Assembly (NCBI GenBank): GCA_002077065.1
Contig: NAJO01000021.1
Coordinates: forward strand, 372,001-436,000
Length of the DNA: 64,000 nt
From: Cryoendolithus antarcticus
Lineage: Eukaryota; Ascomycota; Dothideomycetes; Cladosporiales; Cladosporiaceae
Direction: 5' to 3'
Shown: positions 32,917 through 43,712 of the stretch, piece by piece
How the letters are laid out: each line of letters starts with the position of its first letter
Numbering within the stretch: position 1 is the stretch's first letter
Translations under genes and position numbers: made by a program
Notes under the pieces: generated by a model
Told to the model about the DNA's origin: nothing
What the model saw: the letters and a program-made list of their open reading frames with translations, nothing else
Database searches by the model: none

Positions 32917-33395
32917 ATGACTAAGATGAAACAATTAAGATACCCTCGAATGCGACCTTGTATAGATAGGCAATACTCATGATTACATTTTTGCATCCAG
33001 AAACGCGCCAGTCACGTCCCTCACGGTTGATTGCGCCATGTCAATTGCCAAGACCTGTGGTCACGATCCCGTCCTCCGACGAGAACCTATCAGACTGCGT
33101 CCGTCTCTGCATACCTTGCACTCTGCGAATACTTCACCGCAAAGCAGTCATGAATTCGAAAAGGCATACCCAGATCCACATCGATGAGAGGATCTAGATC
33201 CATCTGTAGGTACCATCCAAACTCTCGCTGCCGTCTTTACGTCATAACCTACGAAGGTAGCTCTCGTTCCATTGAGTCGATTAGCGGAGTCGTTTCCAGA
33301 GGTAGGCTTATACTGCGTCTCATTGTACTTTGCTCTCTCCTCGGATTCCCCTCAATAGTATTTAGCTCTTCGAATCTCCCTCTCTGACCTCAACC
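32917..33395. other. Intergenic, no gene seen
   Basis: 3' end of the MINDY transcript and promoter of the Ohr-like gene. A C/T-rich stretch ends just before the start codon at 33396. Confidence 0.5.
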
Positions 33396-34239
33396 ATGCC
33401 TACCCTTACCATTCTCCGCCCGCTGCTTCGCTCCTCTCTCCCCGTCCAGCGCCGTGCCCTGAACTCCGCAACAGCACCCATATTGTACTCGGCTCGCGCG
33501 ACCGTAAAGGGAGCCCGCACTGGCGTCGTCCATGGCGAGAACCTCGATGTAGAGCTTACCATGGCGAAAGCGCTTGGTGGGCCGGGAGACAAAGGCAAGA
33601 CCAACCCTGAAGAGCTTTTCGCAGCAGGCTATGGAGCGTGCTTCCAGAGCGCTATGAACGCAAGTGCGATGGGATTGAACATCACAATGCCGAAGAAGCA
33701 GGACGATAGTATTGTGGAGAGTGTGGTGCACTTGGTGGGAGATATGAAGGGCTTAGATATGGGGATCAGGGTCGACATGAAGGTGCGTTGGCCGCAGCGG
33801 GTGCTCCCAATCACGCCTCCCCCGAGCTGGGCACTCACCCTCTGCTGCTGCTGCGAGTGCGCCCGCATCAGAACGGATGCGCATGGCAGCGGAGAGTTCG
33901 AATACGAAGCGATGATACGAATCCTCTCAGCCTCTCGTGGGCGGCGCATTACACTAGATGACTGATGTGGCTGCGCTGATAGTAGTGTCGTTAGCGAAAT
34001 AGGCCATAGGAGACATGGAAGTACATGAGGGGCTGATGCTGACAAGTGGAGCTAGGTATCCGTGAGAGGACTATCCGACAGTGACCTCAACAAGGTTATA
34101 GAGAAGGCTAAGGAGGTTTGCCCGTATAGTCGCGCTACCAAAGGTACGCTAGTACTCCAGTAGAGCTACTAGCGAATCGCCTGCTAATCAACGAGCAGGC
34201 AATGTCGAAACGACCATCGAAGTCGTGAACCTGTCATAA
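33396..34239 (+). CDS. Ohr-type organic hydroperoxide reductase, probably mitochondrial
   Basis: Thiol peroxidase of the OsmC/Ohr fold that reduces organic hydroperoxides. Exons 33396-33782, 34056-34143 and 34199-34239 give 171 residues. The two redox cysteines are in the canonical places: FAAGYGACFQSA and EVCPYSRATKG. The family signature ARTGVVHGENLDVELTMAK is clear. The first 30 residues are Arg/Ser/Leu-rich without acidic residues (MPTLTILRPLLRSSLPVQRR), as in a mitochondrial presequence. The first intron is 273 nt, long for this window; reading through it adds about 60 unrelated residues before a stop at 33965. Confidence 0.92.
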
Positions 34240-34611
34240 AGCAGTGGAGTAAGAATGATGCCCACCCTGCCGAGGAGGAGTCTAGGGGTTAAATGGACAA
34301 AGACATTCGCAGTAACTGCTGGTCTGGCTGCGTAAACCTATCTTGGCTTCTCCGGATGCCTATAGCGTTGGCAGTGCTTCCTCCACCCGGCTGCGGAGAC
34401 CGTGCTGCGCCAGCGAACTGCTGGCTTTGCGAGAGTGGAGCGTTAAGTGCCACTCGCATCCCGTCCATTTGCGTCTCGTCAGGAGTCCAATGCTGGGACA
34501 TCGGCACTGTGCACACGTGTAGGAACAGAGGAGCGTGTCGGGCTTTGCGAGCGCAACCAGTATGTACAATAAGGTCTAAAGAGTGAACTTCGGTTCGAGC
34601 TCGTCAGAAGC
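34240..34611. other. Intergenic between convergent genes
   Basis: 372 bp between the stops of the Ohr-like and FAD monooxygenase genes. No gene or repeat seen. Confidence 0.5.
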
Positions 34612-35982
34612 TTATGAACGATCTGCCAACCTCTTCCTCAAAACTTCCCTCGCGTCCTCCACCAACTTCCCCACATCGACCTCCCCAATCCTCGCATTCC
34701 TCTTCTTGATCTCCTCTTCCTGCATCCCAAAGTCCCTCCCATACTCAGTCTGCCACTCATAGATTCTCCCCTGCCTCGCACTACTCTGCACCAACCCATC
34801 GCCTCTCTCCTTCCTCAATTCGGAGAAGGTCGCAAAGACCACTTCCACATCTTCGCGTGTCTGCACAGCCGTGTCGGCGAGCAGCTCCGCCATAACGGCA
34901 GAGTCTTCTATGCACATCCCTGCGCCGGCACCGTGATGCGGAGAAGTGGCGTGAGCTGCGTCGCCGAGAATGGCAATGTTGCCTTTTGCGTAGGAAGGCG
35001 GTGGGTTGTCGCCGAGGTGGAAGATGGCCCAGATGTCGAGGTCTTCGGCCGTGAGTCTGAGTAGACGCTGAACGTCGCCGCTGAATCCGGCGAAGTCTTT
35101 GATCGCCTTCTCGCGTTTCGTAGGCGCGGTGAGTTTGTCAGAGCTCTGACCTGTAAGCGTCGTCCAATCTTCGTCTTTGGTTGTGAATGCAACTATGTTT
35201 AGAGTCTGACCGTGATTGACTGGGAAAGTAAGCATGTGGCCGCCGGGGCCAAGATGCATGCAAGCGTTCGAGGCTCGCTCTTCGCCGACTGCTTTGATCG
35301 CTTGCTCCATGGGTACGACGCCACGGTAGGCTATCTTGTGTGTGAACGTCGGCTGTGCACACGGATGGTCATCGCCGTGTAGTAGGCGGCGGACGTTGGA
35401 CTTGATGCCATCGCAGCCGATGATGGCATCGGCTTCCGCGGTGGAGCCATCTGCGAAGTGCAACGTTGACCGGCCGGCATCGGTCTGTACGATGTCTTTG
35501 AGTCGCTTGTTGAAGTGGCAGAGCTCGTCGGGGACGAGATGGATTAGAGACTCGAGGTATCTCGCTCGGTGTACGCCGTTCTGGCCAATGCTGCTGTATA
35601 TCGTCTGTAGCCCATCGTCAGCCGATTGCTCGAATGGTGAGCTGTACTTAAGCCTGGAACTCACATAGACCACCTTTGATGCCTCAAGCTCATCTCCTTC
35701 ATCACCAAATGCATCGTGATAGTCGAACCATACCTTCTCCTTACTTGGCCACAAGTTCCTAGTTCGCACCTTGAGGAACGCATCGTAGACTTCGTCGTGG
35801 CATATCTTCATCGACCCGACTGCGTTGGCATTGAATGACACACCAGCACCAATCTCGCCGAATGCCTTTGCCGCTTCGTAGATCTGAATTTTGATGCCGC
35901 GGTGGTGTAGAGCAATCGCTAGAGTCAAGCCAGTGATGCCACCACCGACGATGGCGATCTCGAATGGCTTCCGTGTGGCCAT
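34612..35982 (-). CDS. FAD-dependent monooxygenase (salicylate hydroxylase-like)
   Basis: Group A flavoprotein hydroxylase, one NAD(P)H-dependent oxidation of an aromatic or polyketide-like substrate. Motifs in order: AIVGGGITGLTLAIAL (FAD dinucleotide fold), GCDGIKSNVRRLL (DG motif) and ILGDAAHATSPHHGAGAG (GD motif). Frame is open throughout, but 35605-35664 (60 nt) has GTGAGT and CTACAG ends and a GCTGAC branch, and its 20 codons interrupt an otherwise conserved region before GQNGVHRARYLESL. Spliced length 436 residues, unspliced 456. I favour removal. No biosynthetic neighbours, so a catabolic role is as likely as a secondary-metabolite one. Start ATG at 35982. Confidence 0.88.
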   Translation of the reverse strand: MATRKPFEIAIVGGGITGLTLAIALHHRGIKIQIYEAAKAFGEIGAGVSFNANAVGSMKICHDEVYDAFLKVRTRNLWPSKEKVWFDYHDAFGDEGDELEASKVVYVSSRLKYSSPFEQSADDGLQTIYSSIGQNGVHRARYLESLIHLVPDELCHFNKRLKDIVQTDAGRSTLHFADGSTAEADAIIGCDGIKSNVRRLLHGDDHPCAQPTFTHKIAYRGVVPMEQAIKAVGEERASNACMHLGPGGHMLTFPVNHGQTLNIVAFTTKDEDWTTLTGQSSDKLTAPTKREKAIKDFAGFSGDVQRLLRLTAEDLDIWAIFHLGDNPPPSYAKGNIAILGDAAHATSPHHGAGAGMCIEDSAVMAELLADTAVQTREDVEVVFATFSELRKERGDGLVQSSARQGRIYEWQTEYGRDFGMQEEEIKKRNARIGEVDVGKLVEDAREVLRKRLADRS

Positions 35983-36454
35983 GATCAAACTCAGTCACTT
36001 GGACTACTTTAATTTCTAAGTAGATGTTCTCCGTCCGCACAATATTGATTTCAGCACACCTTCATTGCATCCTTAGAGTTCCCTGTTTCCATGGACTGCA
36101 TGTGTCAAGTTCGTCGGATATCGACACGAGGACAATCGCGCCTAATGTCGACGAATGTCTTGAGCGTCTCTTCGCCTGCGATGGACGGCTTTATTAGTCG
36201 GCCGTTTTAAGGCGTTCAGAGGCGCCCAGCTCATGGCTGGCACCCGTATCGAGTGCCGGTTTGTCGGTCGTCTTTCGGGATGTCGTGTTAGTTCGGGCCT
36301 CCACACCAACCCCCGCACTTTGCTCTGTGCTCCACATGCCTCACATTCACACCTGAGCAGTTGATACCATCACCTTTTGCTCTTCCTGGGGTTCGTCAAG
36401 TAGTAATCGACATGCCTCCCCAGAGAGTGCTGCAGAGCTTCCGCTGTCTCAACC
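35983..36454. other. Intergenic, no gene seen
   Basis: Promoter side of the FAD monooxygenase and 3' side of ORC6. GC-rich inverted pieces around 36190-36270 were noticed but do not form a recognised element. Confidence 0.45.
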
Positions 36455-37636
36455 TCAACTCTCTATCGCAGCAATGCGCTCTAGCATATCGGCCTTCCAC
36501 TCCACATAGTCTGCTCGCCTTTCTTCGCTCAGCCAGTCCACAGCAGGCTGGAACATGGTTCCCAGCCCAGGTCGAAGTCCAGCAGCTCCGGCGTGAGTTT
36601 CATCGAACTTGGTCTGACGTTGCGCGTGCTTTTCCTTTCGCCGCAAGGGTGTCTTCGCAGGCGGTTTCTTGCCCTTGATAGCAGTGCCTTCGTCGTCGTT
36701 GGTGCCATGATCCATATCGACGTCGCCCTCTGTGAGAGGCAGATTGAGGTACCAGTCCATCGCTAGCCAGCCGTCGGCTTCGGCATGCTGTAGGTAAAGC
36801 GCAATGGAATAACGCACGGCCTCATCGCCCGAGTCTTCCGCACTTCTCTTAGTCCCGAGGAAGCCCAGTGTCATATCAACGACATCGCGCAAGGATGGAG
36901 GCTGTTGAGACGTCCTCGCCGTTGCGAGCAGATATATCGTACCAACGAGAGCATGGGTCTCGGACTCGGTCAGAGCCTCTGCAGCTTGCACAATGAGTTT
37001 GTCTAGCTTGCGCATCTTACTTGGTGTATTCTGAGCAGGGTCATCGTCCTGCGGTTGCTGCAAGAGATCGGTCACTGACTCCACGCCTGCATATACGTGC
37101 GTGGCGATCTCTGGAGTTCCAAGCGTCTTGCACAAGTACTGAATGAGCTCCCTCGTTTTCTTCGGCAGGCCCTGTGCGTCTTTCGGTTGCGATATGCCAT
37201 GATGGCGCTTCCCCAGCGTCAATACAACGGACTTTTGCACAGGCGTACTCTTTGCACTTCCCACCTCCTTCGTCCTGACACTCAACGGCGTCACCTTCTC
37301 CCCACCCTCGTCCCCGCCATCCACTCCCCTCTTCCTTCTCGGCGTCCCCACCGCAACAGGCAGCGCCGAATCCAGAAACCCATATAACTTCTTATACACC
37401 CTCGGCCCACATGGCGGTGCGATCTTTCCGATCTCAAGGTTCGCCTTATGCTTCAGACGCTCGCAGGCCAGATGACAGCAAGCGTATGTGCGGGCGATTT
37501 CTTCGTCCTGCTTGAGCTTGGGGACTTTGGCGCGGGATTGGGCGAGTAGGGAAGAGGCGAGATCGATGAGAGTCGAGGGGAGGGAAGTGGCGGTGGGGAC
37601 GATGAGGTGGAGGGAGCGTTCTATGGCGGCCGCCAT
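36455..37636 (-). CDS. ORC6: Origin recognition complex subunit 6
   Basis: Smallest ORC subunit, needed for MCM loading at replication origins. Single exon, 393 residues. N-terminal cyclin-like (TFIIB-related) domain begins IERSLHLIVPTATSLPSTL and includes EEIARTYACCHLACERLKHK; a second helical domain spans about 155-305 (GLPKKTRELIQYLCKTLGTP through YSIALYLQHAEADGWL). Between them lies a Ser/Thr/Lys-rich linker with TP sites (about 95-140), a plausible CDK-target region, and the end carries a basic patch (KTPLRRKEKHAQRQTKF) and a C-terminal helix. The layout matches fungal ORC6. Confidence 0.86.
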   Translation of the reverse strand: MAAAIERSLHLIVPTATSLPSTLIDLASSLLAQSRAKVPKLKQDEEIARTYACCHLACERLKHKANLEIGKIAPPCGPRVYKKLYGFLDSALPVAVGTPRRKRGVDGGDEGGEKVTPLSVRTKEVGSAKSTPVQKSVVLTLGKRHHGISQPKDAQGLPKKTRELIQYLCKTLGTPEIATHVYAGVESVTDLLQQPQDDDPAQNTPSKMRKLDKLIVQAAEALTESETHALVGTIYLLATARTSQQPPSLRDVVDMTLGFLGTKRSAEDSGDEAVRYSIALYLQHAEADGWLAMDWYLNLPLTEGDVDMDHGTNDDEGTAIKGKKPPAKTPLRRKEKHAQRQTKFDETHAGAAGLRPGLGTMFQPAVDWLSEERRADYVEWKADMLERIAAIES

Positions 37637-38148
37637 GGCTTGGCCGGGCTGGCTATGGAGGCAGTTGATGTCCTATGTCATGGAGAAGCACATGCATGTG
37701 CAAGGTAGGTGTGGGCGCGGAGGAAGACGCGTAGAGTGACACGCGAGATCGACGCGAAGTCACGCTACCATGGCCTTTCACCAGTCCACCGGAGTAGTGA
37801 GACAGTGGTTGACCAACTAACAAGTCGGATATGTTAAGGTCTCTCAAACGGCAATTCAGGGCTTCCAACGATGCCGTACATGTATCTACAATAGTTATGG
37901 TGTACTTATGCTGTCATTGAGAGAAAGCAAGCGTTTGAGCTCACGCTCCGTGGCACGTACTACCTTGATACCGCACCTTTCCAGTGTCCCGCGACAGTGA
38001 GATTCGCCTGCGTGATCCCAGGAGAGCCATAACATCATACATCATGTACCTTCTTCATCTCCCCAAACCGAGGTCATCTGACAGGTGACCCATCGCCCAA
38101 TCTCGTATGCACACCTCACACGACCACACCCCAGCCAAGTCTCAGCTC
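37637..38148. other. Intergenic, no gene seen
   Basis: 512 bp between the ORC6 start and the HSF1 stop, both on the minus strand. No motif recognised. Confidence 0.45.
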
Positions 38149-40200
38149 TCATCCTCGTTTCTGCCTCTTCCCCGCTGATTCCGGCGTCTCCGCCTCCTCT
38201 ACAGCAGGCACACCAGACCCATCCCCGCCTTCCCCAAACTCCCAATCCACAGCGCCACCAGGATCTGCCCCAAAATCGAAGTTGAGGTCGTTATCGTCGT
38301 AGTTGATGAAGGCGTTCGGGTCGAAGAAGCCCCCATTCTCGCCAAGACCTGGTATGGTACCTGTGGGACTTAAGGGCTGTAATCGACGATTGAGTTCGGA
38401 GACGCGTTCGTCTTGAGCGCGTTGCATCGATGTGAGGAGAGCGAGTTGATCTTGTTGTTGTTTGAGCATGTTGAGATCGGGCATTGAGGGGGAGACAAGG
38501 GCATTATTTGATGACGCACCGGGTTGTTGCTGTTGCTGTTGAATGAGGGCTAGCATATCGTCGCGTTGTTGAGGGGTTAGGGGGGTATTCGACGCGTTAG
38601 CGAAGTCCAAAGAAGGTGCAGTAAAGCCTGGCGTCGATGCGTTCGTTGCATTGACGGAATTGATCAGACTCATCATCTGGTCGCTCTCAGGCACTGTAGA
38701 TAGGAGATCTGGTGTCGGAGCATCATTCTTCACCCTTGGGCTGTCTGTGGCTCCCCCTTGAGAGACGCTCTGAGTGCTTTCGCGTCGAGGTGCGTCAGAT
38801 TGGTTCGCTGCTCTCCCTGGTGGCGACAAGGAGCTTCTCGACGACGTTGGTGCAGTGTGTACGACTCCAGGAGGTATAGGAGATGCGGGTGAGAGACCAG
38901 GATTGGTAGGTGCATGGAGCAGAAGAGGTCGCTTTTGGTATCGCTGCACTTGCTGGTTATTGCCTTCGGGAGGCGTTTCAGAGTAATCTTCAACCACACT
39001 ACCCTGCTGTTGCTGCTTATTCTGTTGATGGAACATGTCCATGAGATTCTGCCCAGCGTGATCCTCAAGCGACCGATTGTAGAACGTCGCCAGAAACGTC
39101 AATATCGCGTTGATCGAGGTTTCATGGCGATTGTGCAGTGCTTGGAATGCCGATGCTTGCTCATAGAACATCTCATTCTGTCGCTGAAGCTGCTGGATCA
39201 TATCCGAAATCTGCCGTTGTGAGGTCTTGAGATCTGCGAGCTCTCGTCGAACAGACGCCAACTCGCTTCTAGGAAGTGGCGCAAGATCTCGACCTCCTCC
39301 TCCTGAAGACGACAGCTTGAGCTCTGCTGCGAGACGCCCCTCAACATCTGGTGAGCCACGCGCATCGTCGTCGCTCTCATCTCCCTTGGATGTGCCATCT
39401 CGCTTGCGCTTGACGCCTGCTTTGGTCATCGGTTTTTGTATTAACCATAGCAGATCGGGGCGATTGCGCCGGAAGTAGGGATGTGAGTACATGCTAGGTG
39501 GCTTCACCCCCTTCCTGGCCTTCTCTGACTGTCGCAGCGATCCGTCTGTGATATTGACGGTCTTGTGGAAGCCATACATGTTCAGCTGCCGCACGAACGA
39601 AGCATAGTTATTGTGCTTGAAGAGCTCAGGAATCAGTGTTCGCGCAAATTCGTCCTCGTCAATCACGATGAATGACCGTCCGTCGTCTGCCCAACGTATG
39701 AGGTCTGTGTTGCCGCTGTCCAGAAAGCTAGACTTTTCGTCAGTGTCACACTGCGTAGCTCGAGCCGTTTGCTCGACGCACCTGCTAAGTTTCTGCACAA
39801 ACGGTGGTATTTGCTTGCGCTTGCCTTGCGCATCCTTCTTGGCCGAAGCCACCCTCATCTCCAGCTCCTTCTCGTCTTCCTCATCCTGTCGAGCCATGTC
39901 TCCGCCGCCAGCACCACCATACCCATTCCACGCCTCCTGCTGGGCACTTTGCGCCGTCAATTGCTGATTCCGCGACCTCCGCACAAGATCTGTACTAGGG
40001 ACTGGCGCAAGGTTGCTTCCATACGTAGGCGCTTGTGCTGGGTTCAAGTTTTGCGCATAAGCATTCGGATCCAGCAGAGAAGGGTCCTGATATTGCGGAT
40101 CGAAGTTGTAATTCGTGAAATCGGTATTCTGCGGGATCGAGGTGAAGTCGAAGGTATCGGGCTCCTGCGTCACGTTTCTGGAGGATGCCGGACGTTGCAT
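38149..40200 (-). CDS. HSF1: Heat-shock transcription factor HSF1
   Basis: Trimeric activator of heat-shock genes. The DNA-binding domain starts [10 protein letters not shown] (residue 131) and continues [33 protein letters not shown] and [17 protein letters not shown] to about 235. A coiled-coil trimerisation region follows ([22 protein letters not shown]; about 300-345), then Gln-, Pro- and Ser-rich activation regions and an acidic end ([18 protein letters not shown]). A 54-nt GT-AG intron (39728-39781) sits in codon 140, inside helix 1 of the DNA-binding domain; it is a multiple of three with no stop, so the frame looks continuous. Spliced protein 665 residues. Retention would insert 18 residues into the fold. 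Confidence 0.94.
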   Translation of the reverse strand: MQRPASSRNVTQEPDTFDFTSIPQNTDFTNYNFDPQYQDPSLLDPNAYAQNLNPAQAPTYGSNLAPVPSTDLVRRSRNQQLTAQSAQQEAWNGYGGAGGGDMARQDEEDEKELEMRVASAKKDAQGKRKQIPPFVQKLSRCVEQTARATQCDTDEKSSFLDSGNTDLIRWADDGRSFIVIDEDEFARTLIPELFKHNNYASFVRQLNMYGFHKTVNITDGSLRQSEKARKGVKPPSMYSHPYFRRNRPDLLWLIQKPMTKAGVKRKRDGTSKGDESDDDARGSPDVEGRLAAELKLSSSGGGGRDLAPLPRSELASVRRELADLKTSQRQISDMIQQLQRQNEMFYEQASAFQALHNRHETSINAILTFLATFYNRSLEDHAGQNLMDMFHQQNKQQQQGSVVEDYSETPPEGNNQQVQRYQKRPLLLHAPTNPGLSPASPIPPGVVHTAPTSSRSSLSPPGRAANQSDAPRRESTQSVSQGGATDSPRVKNDAPTPDLLSTVPESDQMMSLINSVNATNASTPGFTAPSLDFANASNTPLTPQQRDDMLALIQQQQQQPGASSNNALVSPSMPDLNMLKQQQDQLALLTSMQRAQDERVSELNRRLQPLSPTGTIPGLGENGGFFDPNAFINYDDNDLNFDFGADPGGAVDWEFGEGGDGSGVPAVEEAETPESAGKRQKRG

Positions 40201-41631
40201 CGTATGGTCGGTAGAGGTAGATGCGCCCAGACCCTACTTATGAGGCAGGAGGTTGTCAGCTTTAGGCATCCGAGGAATACTGGTAAGACTGAGGCGCTTC
40301 TAGTGCATACTGCACTGTCGCTCTTTACATCCACAAAGACCTGGAGTGGTCAATGTCTTGGTACACTTGGGACAAGGCTGAGTCATGTAAGGCTGAAATG
40401 GAGCTCAGTCCGAGTCTGATCGTTGGACAAGCTGACATAATGGAGAGTCTATCACGACCTCCACAGACGTGGTCTGTTCAATCATCTATTTTGTTACCAT
40501 GGGCGTCTATTTCCTCTGTTACATGTTGGCCTACAAGTGCTCATACTTAGCATTTCGCTGCAGGACGACGCTGTGGTCTCGCGTCCTCGAGCATGACAGC
40601 ATCAACAGACTTCGGCACGATCTACATGTTTGCCTGCAAGATTGTGGGTTTCTAGGTGGCATGCCACAGCCTAGTTGACAGCGCTAGAAAGTATTCCGTG
40701 TCGAGTCTCCCGGTACAAAACTACATACGGCTGTCTGGCCATTCTTGGGCCCGAATTGGGAGATATGAGTGTGACCAATTTGCTGTGAAAGACACCATCC
40801 TCCAAGTACTGGCCACCTACAGCCGTAGATGATCATGGCATGTCGATACTCTATGCTCCTCATACGCACCGGCGACGGTGTCTTGTCTGCATCACGGCGT
40901 CAGATGAAAGCTTGCCGACGTCCCCTGGGCAATTGCAAAAGGTTTATGTCTCGTGTGGTCGACATGAGGCTCGTGAGACACACGGAAAGTCACTTTCAAC
41001 ATCTCTATTGTCTCTCCACGTTGACCCATGATTGTCCGGCCCCAGGTTCCTCCAGGTTCCGGGTGCTTCCGCTTCACTATGGTCGATCTCCCGCGCCTAT
41101 CACGTGATTACACAATCATGGTTGGTTCTTGCCTACAGTGAGCCTCAGGTGGACCTGCCAGTCGCAAAGCGGAAAGGTGCGCGCGATATGAGTGCGTTTT
41201 TCATGCAGGCAAGTCCTAATAAACCCTCTTCACGTGCTTCAATCTCCTAGAGCCCCACCACTAGCCTCTCGGCGAGTGGTTGGTGAGCTTAAGTATCATT
41301 ATGAAGTCGGAGGCTTTGTCCAACACACACCGACCAACAATAACTTCATCTCGCAACACTTGGGCCAGAAGCTCTCGAGGCCACCGGCAGTCACTTGGAT
41401 ACAAGGACAACGACACATACCATCTCCGTAACCACCAAGGTATGTGCTTCCCACCACCGAAGACAAGGTATTGTTGACCGCTCGATGTCTACCTTTGCGC
41501 TACGTTCCGTAGCATAGGGTGCACATCGAGCTGTGGCATATCTACGACAACTAAGACCACCTGTGGCATACTCCAGAGCGCTTGACTAGTATCAAGATAA
41601 CTGACAATTTCCCTTGCAGACCACCTACACC
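40201..41631. promoter_or_regulatory. Divergent 1.4-kb spacer, HSF1 / Myb-like D
   Basis: No gene seen. Two CACGTG E-boxes lie at 41101-41106 and 41231-41236, and the 8-mer CCAGGTTC is repeated in tandem near 41042-41060. A likely 5'-UTR intron of the downstream gene runs from GTATGT at 41440 to TTGCAG at 41619, with CTGAC as branch site. I found no clear heat-shock element. Confidence 0.4.
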
Positions 41632-43133
41632 ATGTCCTCCCCCGGCAACGACAGCGACGGCGGGACTCCGAGGCTCAACGGGCGCAAGAGCGCGAGAGGT
41701 CGCCAGCTCAAGCGTTGGAACCGTAAGTGTCCTACCCAAGGATGACCCCAACACCGTGCACAAACACTGACACCTTCACAGCCAGCGAAGACCAGCTCCT
41801 TCTCCTGTACATCGACAGCGTCTGCTGTGTCCAGGGTGTCGCCCTCCCGTGGGATGAGATTGGCTACGCCATGGAGCCCCGCGAAGGCGAGGGGCAGCCC
41901 TTGAGCGGTGAGGCGATCAAGCAGCATCTGGCGAAGGTGCGCAGTGCTCGTGTCGAGGAGGGTCTCCGCGTCCCTGAGAAGCCCAATCGCAACCAGCGTC
42001 GTGTTCCGCCACCAAAATCCACCCTCGCCACCCCCGCCAGCGGCAAAGGCCGCGGTGGGGTCAAGATCAAGACCGAGCCACTCGCCACCCCTTCCAAGCC
42101 CTCTCGCAGCACTTTGCTTGCTCCACCAACCAGGGCCGAGGAGGCAGCTGCCGCGAAGTTGAGGGAGAAGGCTGCTCGCGCTGCTGCCACCAATGATAAG
42201 GCTGCGGAGAAGGCTGCGGCTAGGTACGCCACGCCTCGCACGCCTGCCAAGCGTGGGCGTCAGTCAAGAGCCGATGTTGTGAGCGACGACGAGAGCGACT
42301 ACCAGTCCGATGCGCCGGCGAAGGGCCAGGTCAAGAGGCTTCGCAAGACTCCTCGTAAGAACTACGCTGAGCCTGCGCCTGCTGACAGCGACGACGATCA
42401 TGATATCCTGGCCGACAACGGGAAGGCCTACACCGAGAAGTCGGAGGATGAGCTGCCAATTAGGGAGCGTTTCGGCATTGCTCCGCCGTCGAAGCAGTCC
42501 GGTCGTACGCTCGCCCAGTTGTCACTGCTTTCGTACCCCACTGACATGACAACAGGTACCTCTGCCGCCACCACCGGCGCTCCTGCTTTCAAGGTCCCCA
42601 TTGCTCCAATGGCGCCTCCTCCCCAGCCAATCCCCAACTTCACCTATCCTGGCGGCCGACCCATCTTGCCTTTCGACCACAATACCAACTACGCGCTTCC
42701 CAACTACAACATCGGCGATGCGGACCAGTACACCGCCTCGCCCTCCTCCTACGATCTCCCCACCTACGGCAACAACCACCAGACCCTCAACAACATCTAT
42801 GCTCCATACCACACCCCTACCCTCGGCCACTCGTCCTCTGACGACGCAATCTTCACGCCCAACACCAGCATAAATTCCTCGTTCACCAGCGCTGGCCAGC
42901 AGGCTAGCTTCGACTTCAACAATGCCATCTTCGGCATGGGCCAGCCTCAGGGTGCTGGTGCAGGTGGCATGGGTAGCTTCTTCCGGCAGTTCGACGCCAC
43001 CTTGCCGCGCTTCGGTGAGGAGAACGATGGGTTCGGGGACATCATCGACTACGAGCAGGAGGGCGAGAAGGGGCAGGACCAGCAGATGGGGGAGGGAGGG
43101 GATGGTGAGACGCAGATTAAGTATGAGATCTGA
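41632..43133 (+). CDS. Myb/SANT-like nuclear protein (D)
   Basis: Exons 41632-41722 and 41782-43133 give 480 residues. An N-terminal Myb-like domain (about 28-95) reads SEDQLLLLYIDSVC, LPWDEIGYAM and LSGEAIKQHLAKVRSARVEE. Next comes a Lys/Ala/Pro-rich region with AT-hook-like GKGRGG and PAKRGRQSR patches and a SUMO-like VKIKTEP, an acidic SDDDHD segment, and a long Tyr/Asn/Pro/Ser-rich region that could serve in activation. Probably a chromatin or transcription factor; I do not recognise an orthologue of known function. The domain is related to the three smaller Myb-like proteins in this window. Confidence 0.75.
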
Positions 43134-43712
43134 GAGGGTGAAGGTGGAGACGGAGGATGGAGATGATGCTGGAGACCTGCCTGCTATGACACTGCCTTCT
43201 ACATCAGACTAGCATGAGGTGTGGCCAAGCTACCAGTGAGGGAGACAAGCACTTGCAACAACTTCGCTCTGGACGTCTCCCCCTGGAGCAGCTGGCAAAT
43301 TCCAGGGCGGCGATCGAGAAGGCGGCGACTCTAAGATTACAAGCTAAAATGCGTGAAAGGGTTATAGCAATAGGCCCTGGGTAACCTGCTTGATCAGATC
43401 GCCTCAACCAATACTCCAAAGATATACATCGTAGTAACAGTGCGTGCATACACAAGGGTGTCCAGATAAGGCGAGATTCGAATATGCTCCCTCCGGTCTG
43501 AGAGGGGCATGCGGAGAGTCGCACATTGTGACGTTTGGTCGGACGTAGCGCTGTGAAACAGTCACTGTTAGAGATATGAGCAACATACAAAACGACCCAT
43601 TGCACATTTTGCGTTCAGCGTAAACGTTCACAAGGTCGTAGAGAGGCGCTTCGTAGCTTCAATCGTTCGTACACACCCTCACAACCGCTATCTCCAAACC
43701 AGCACCGCCAAC
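43134..43712. other. Intergenic, no gene seen
   Basis: 579 bp between two plus-strand genes. No RNA gene; a TTCGAATC sequence at about 43478 was checked and has no tRNA fold around it. Confidence 0.45.

Noticed and set aside
43470..43500. TTCGAATC as a tRNA T-loop
   Set aside because: Flanking bases form neither a T stem nor an acceptor stem.
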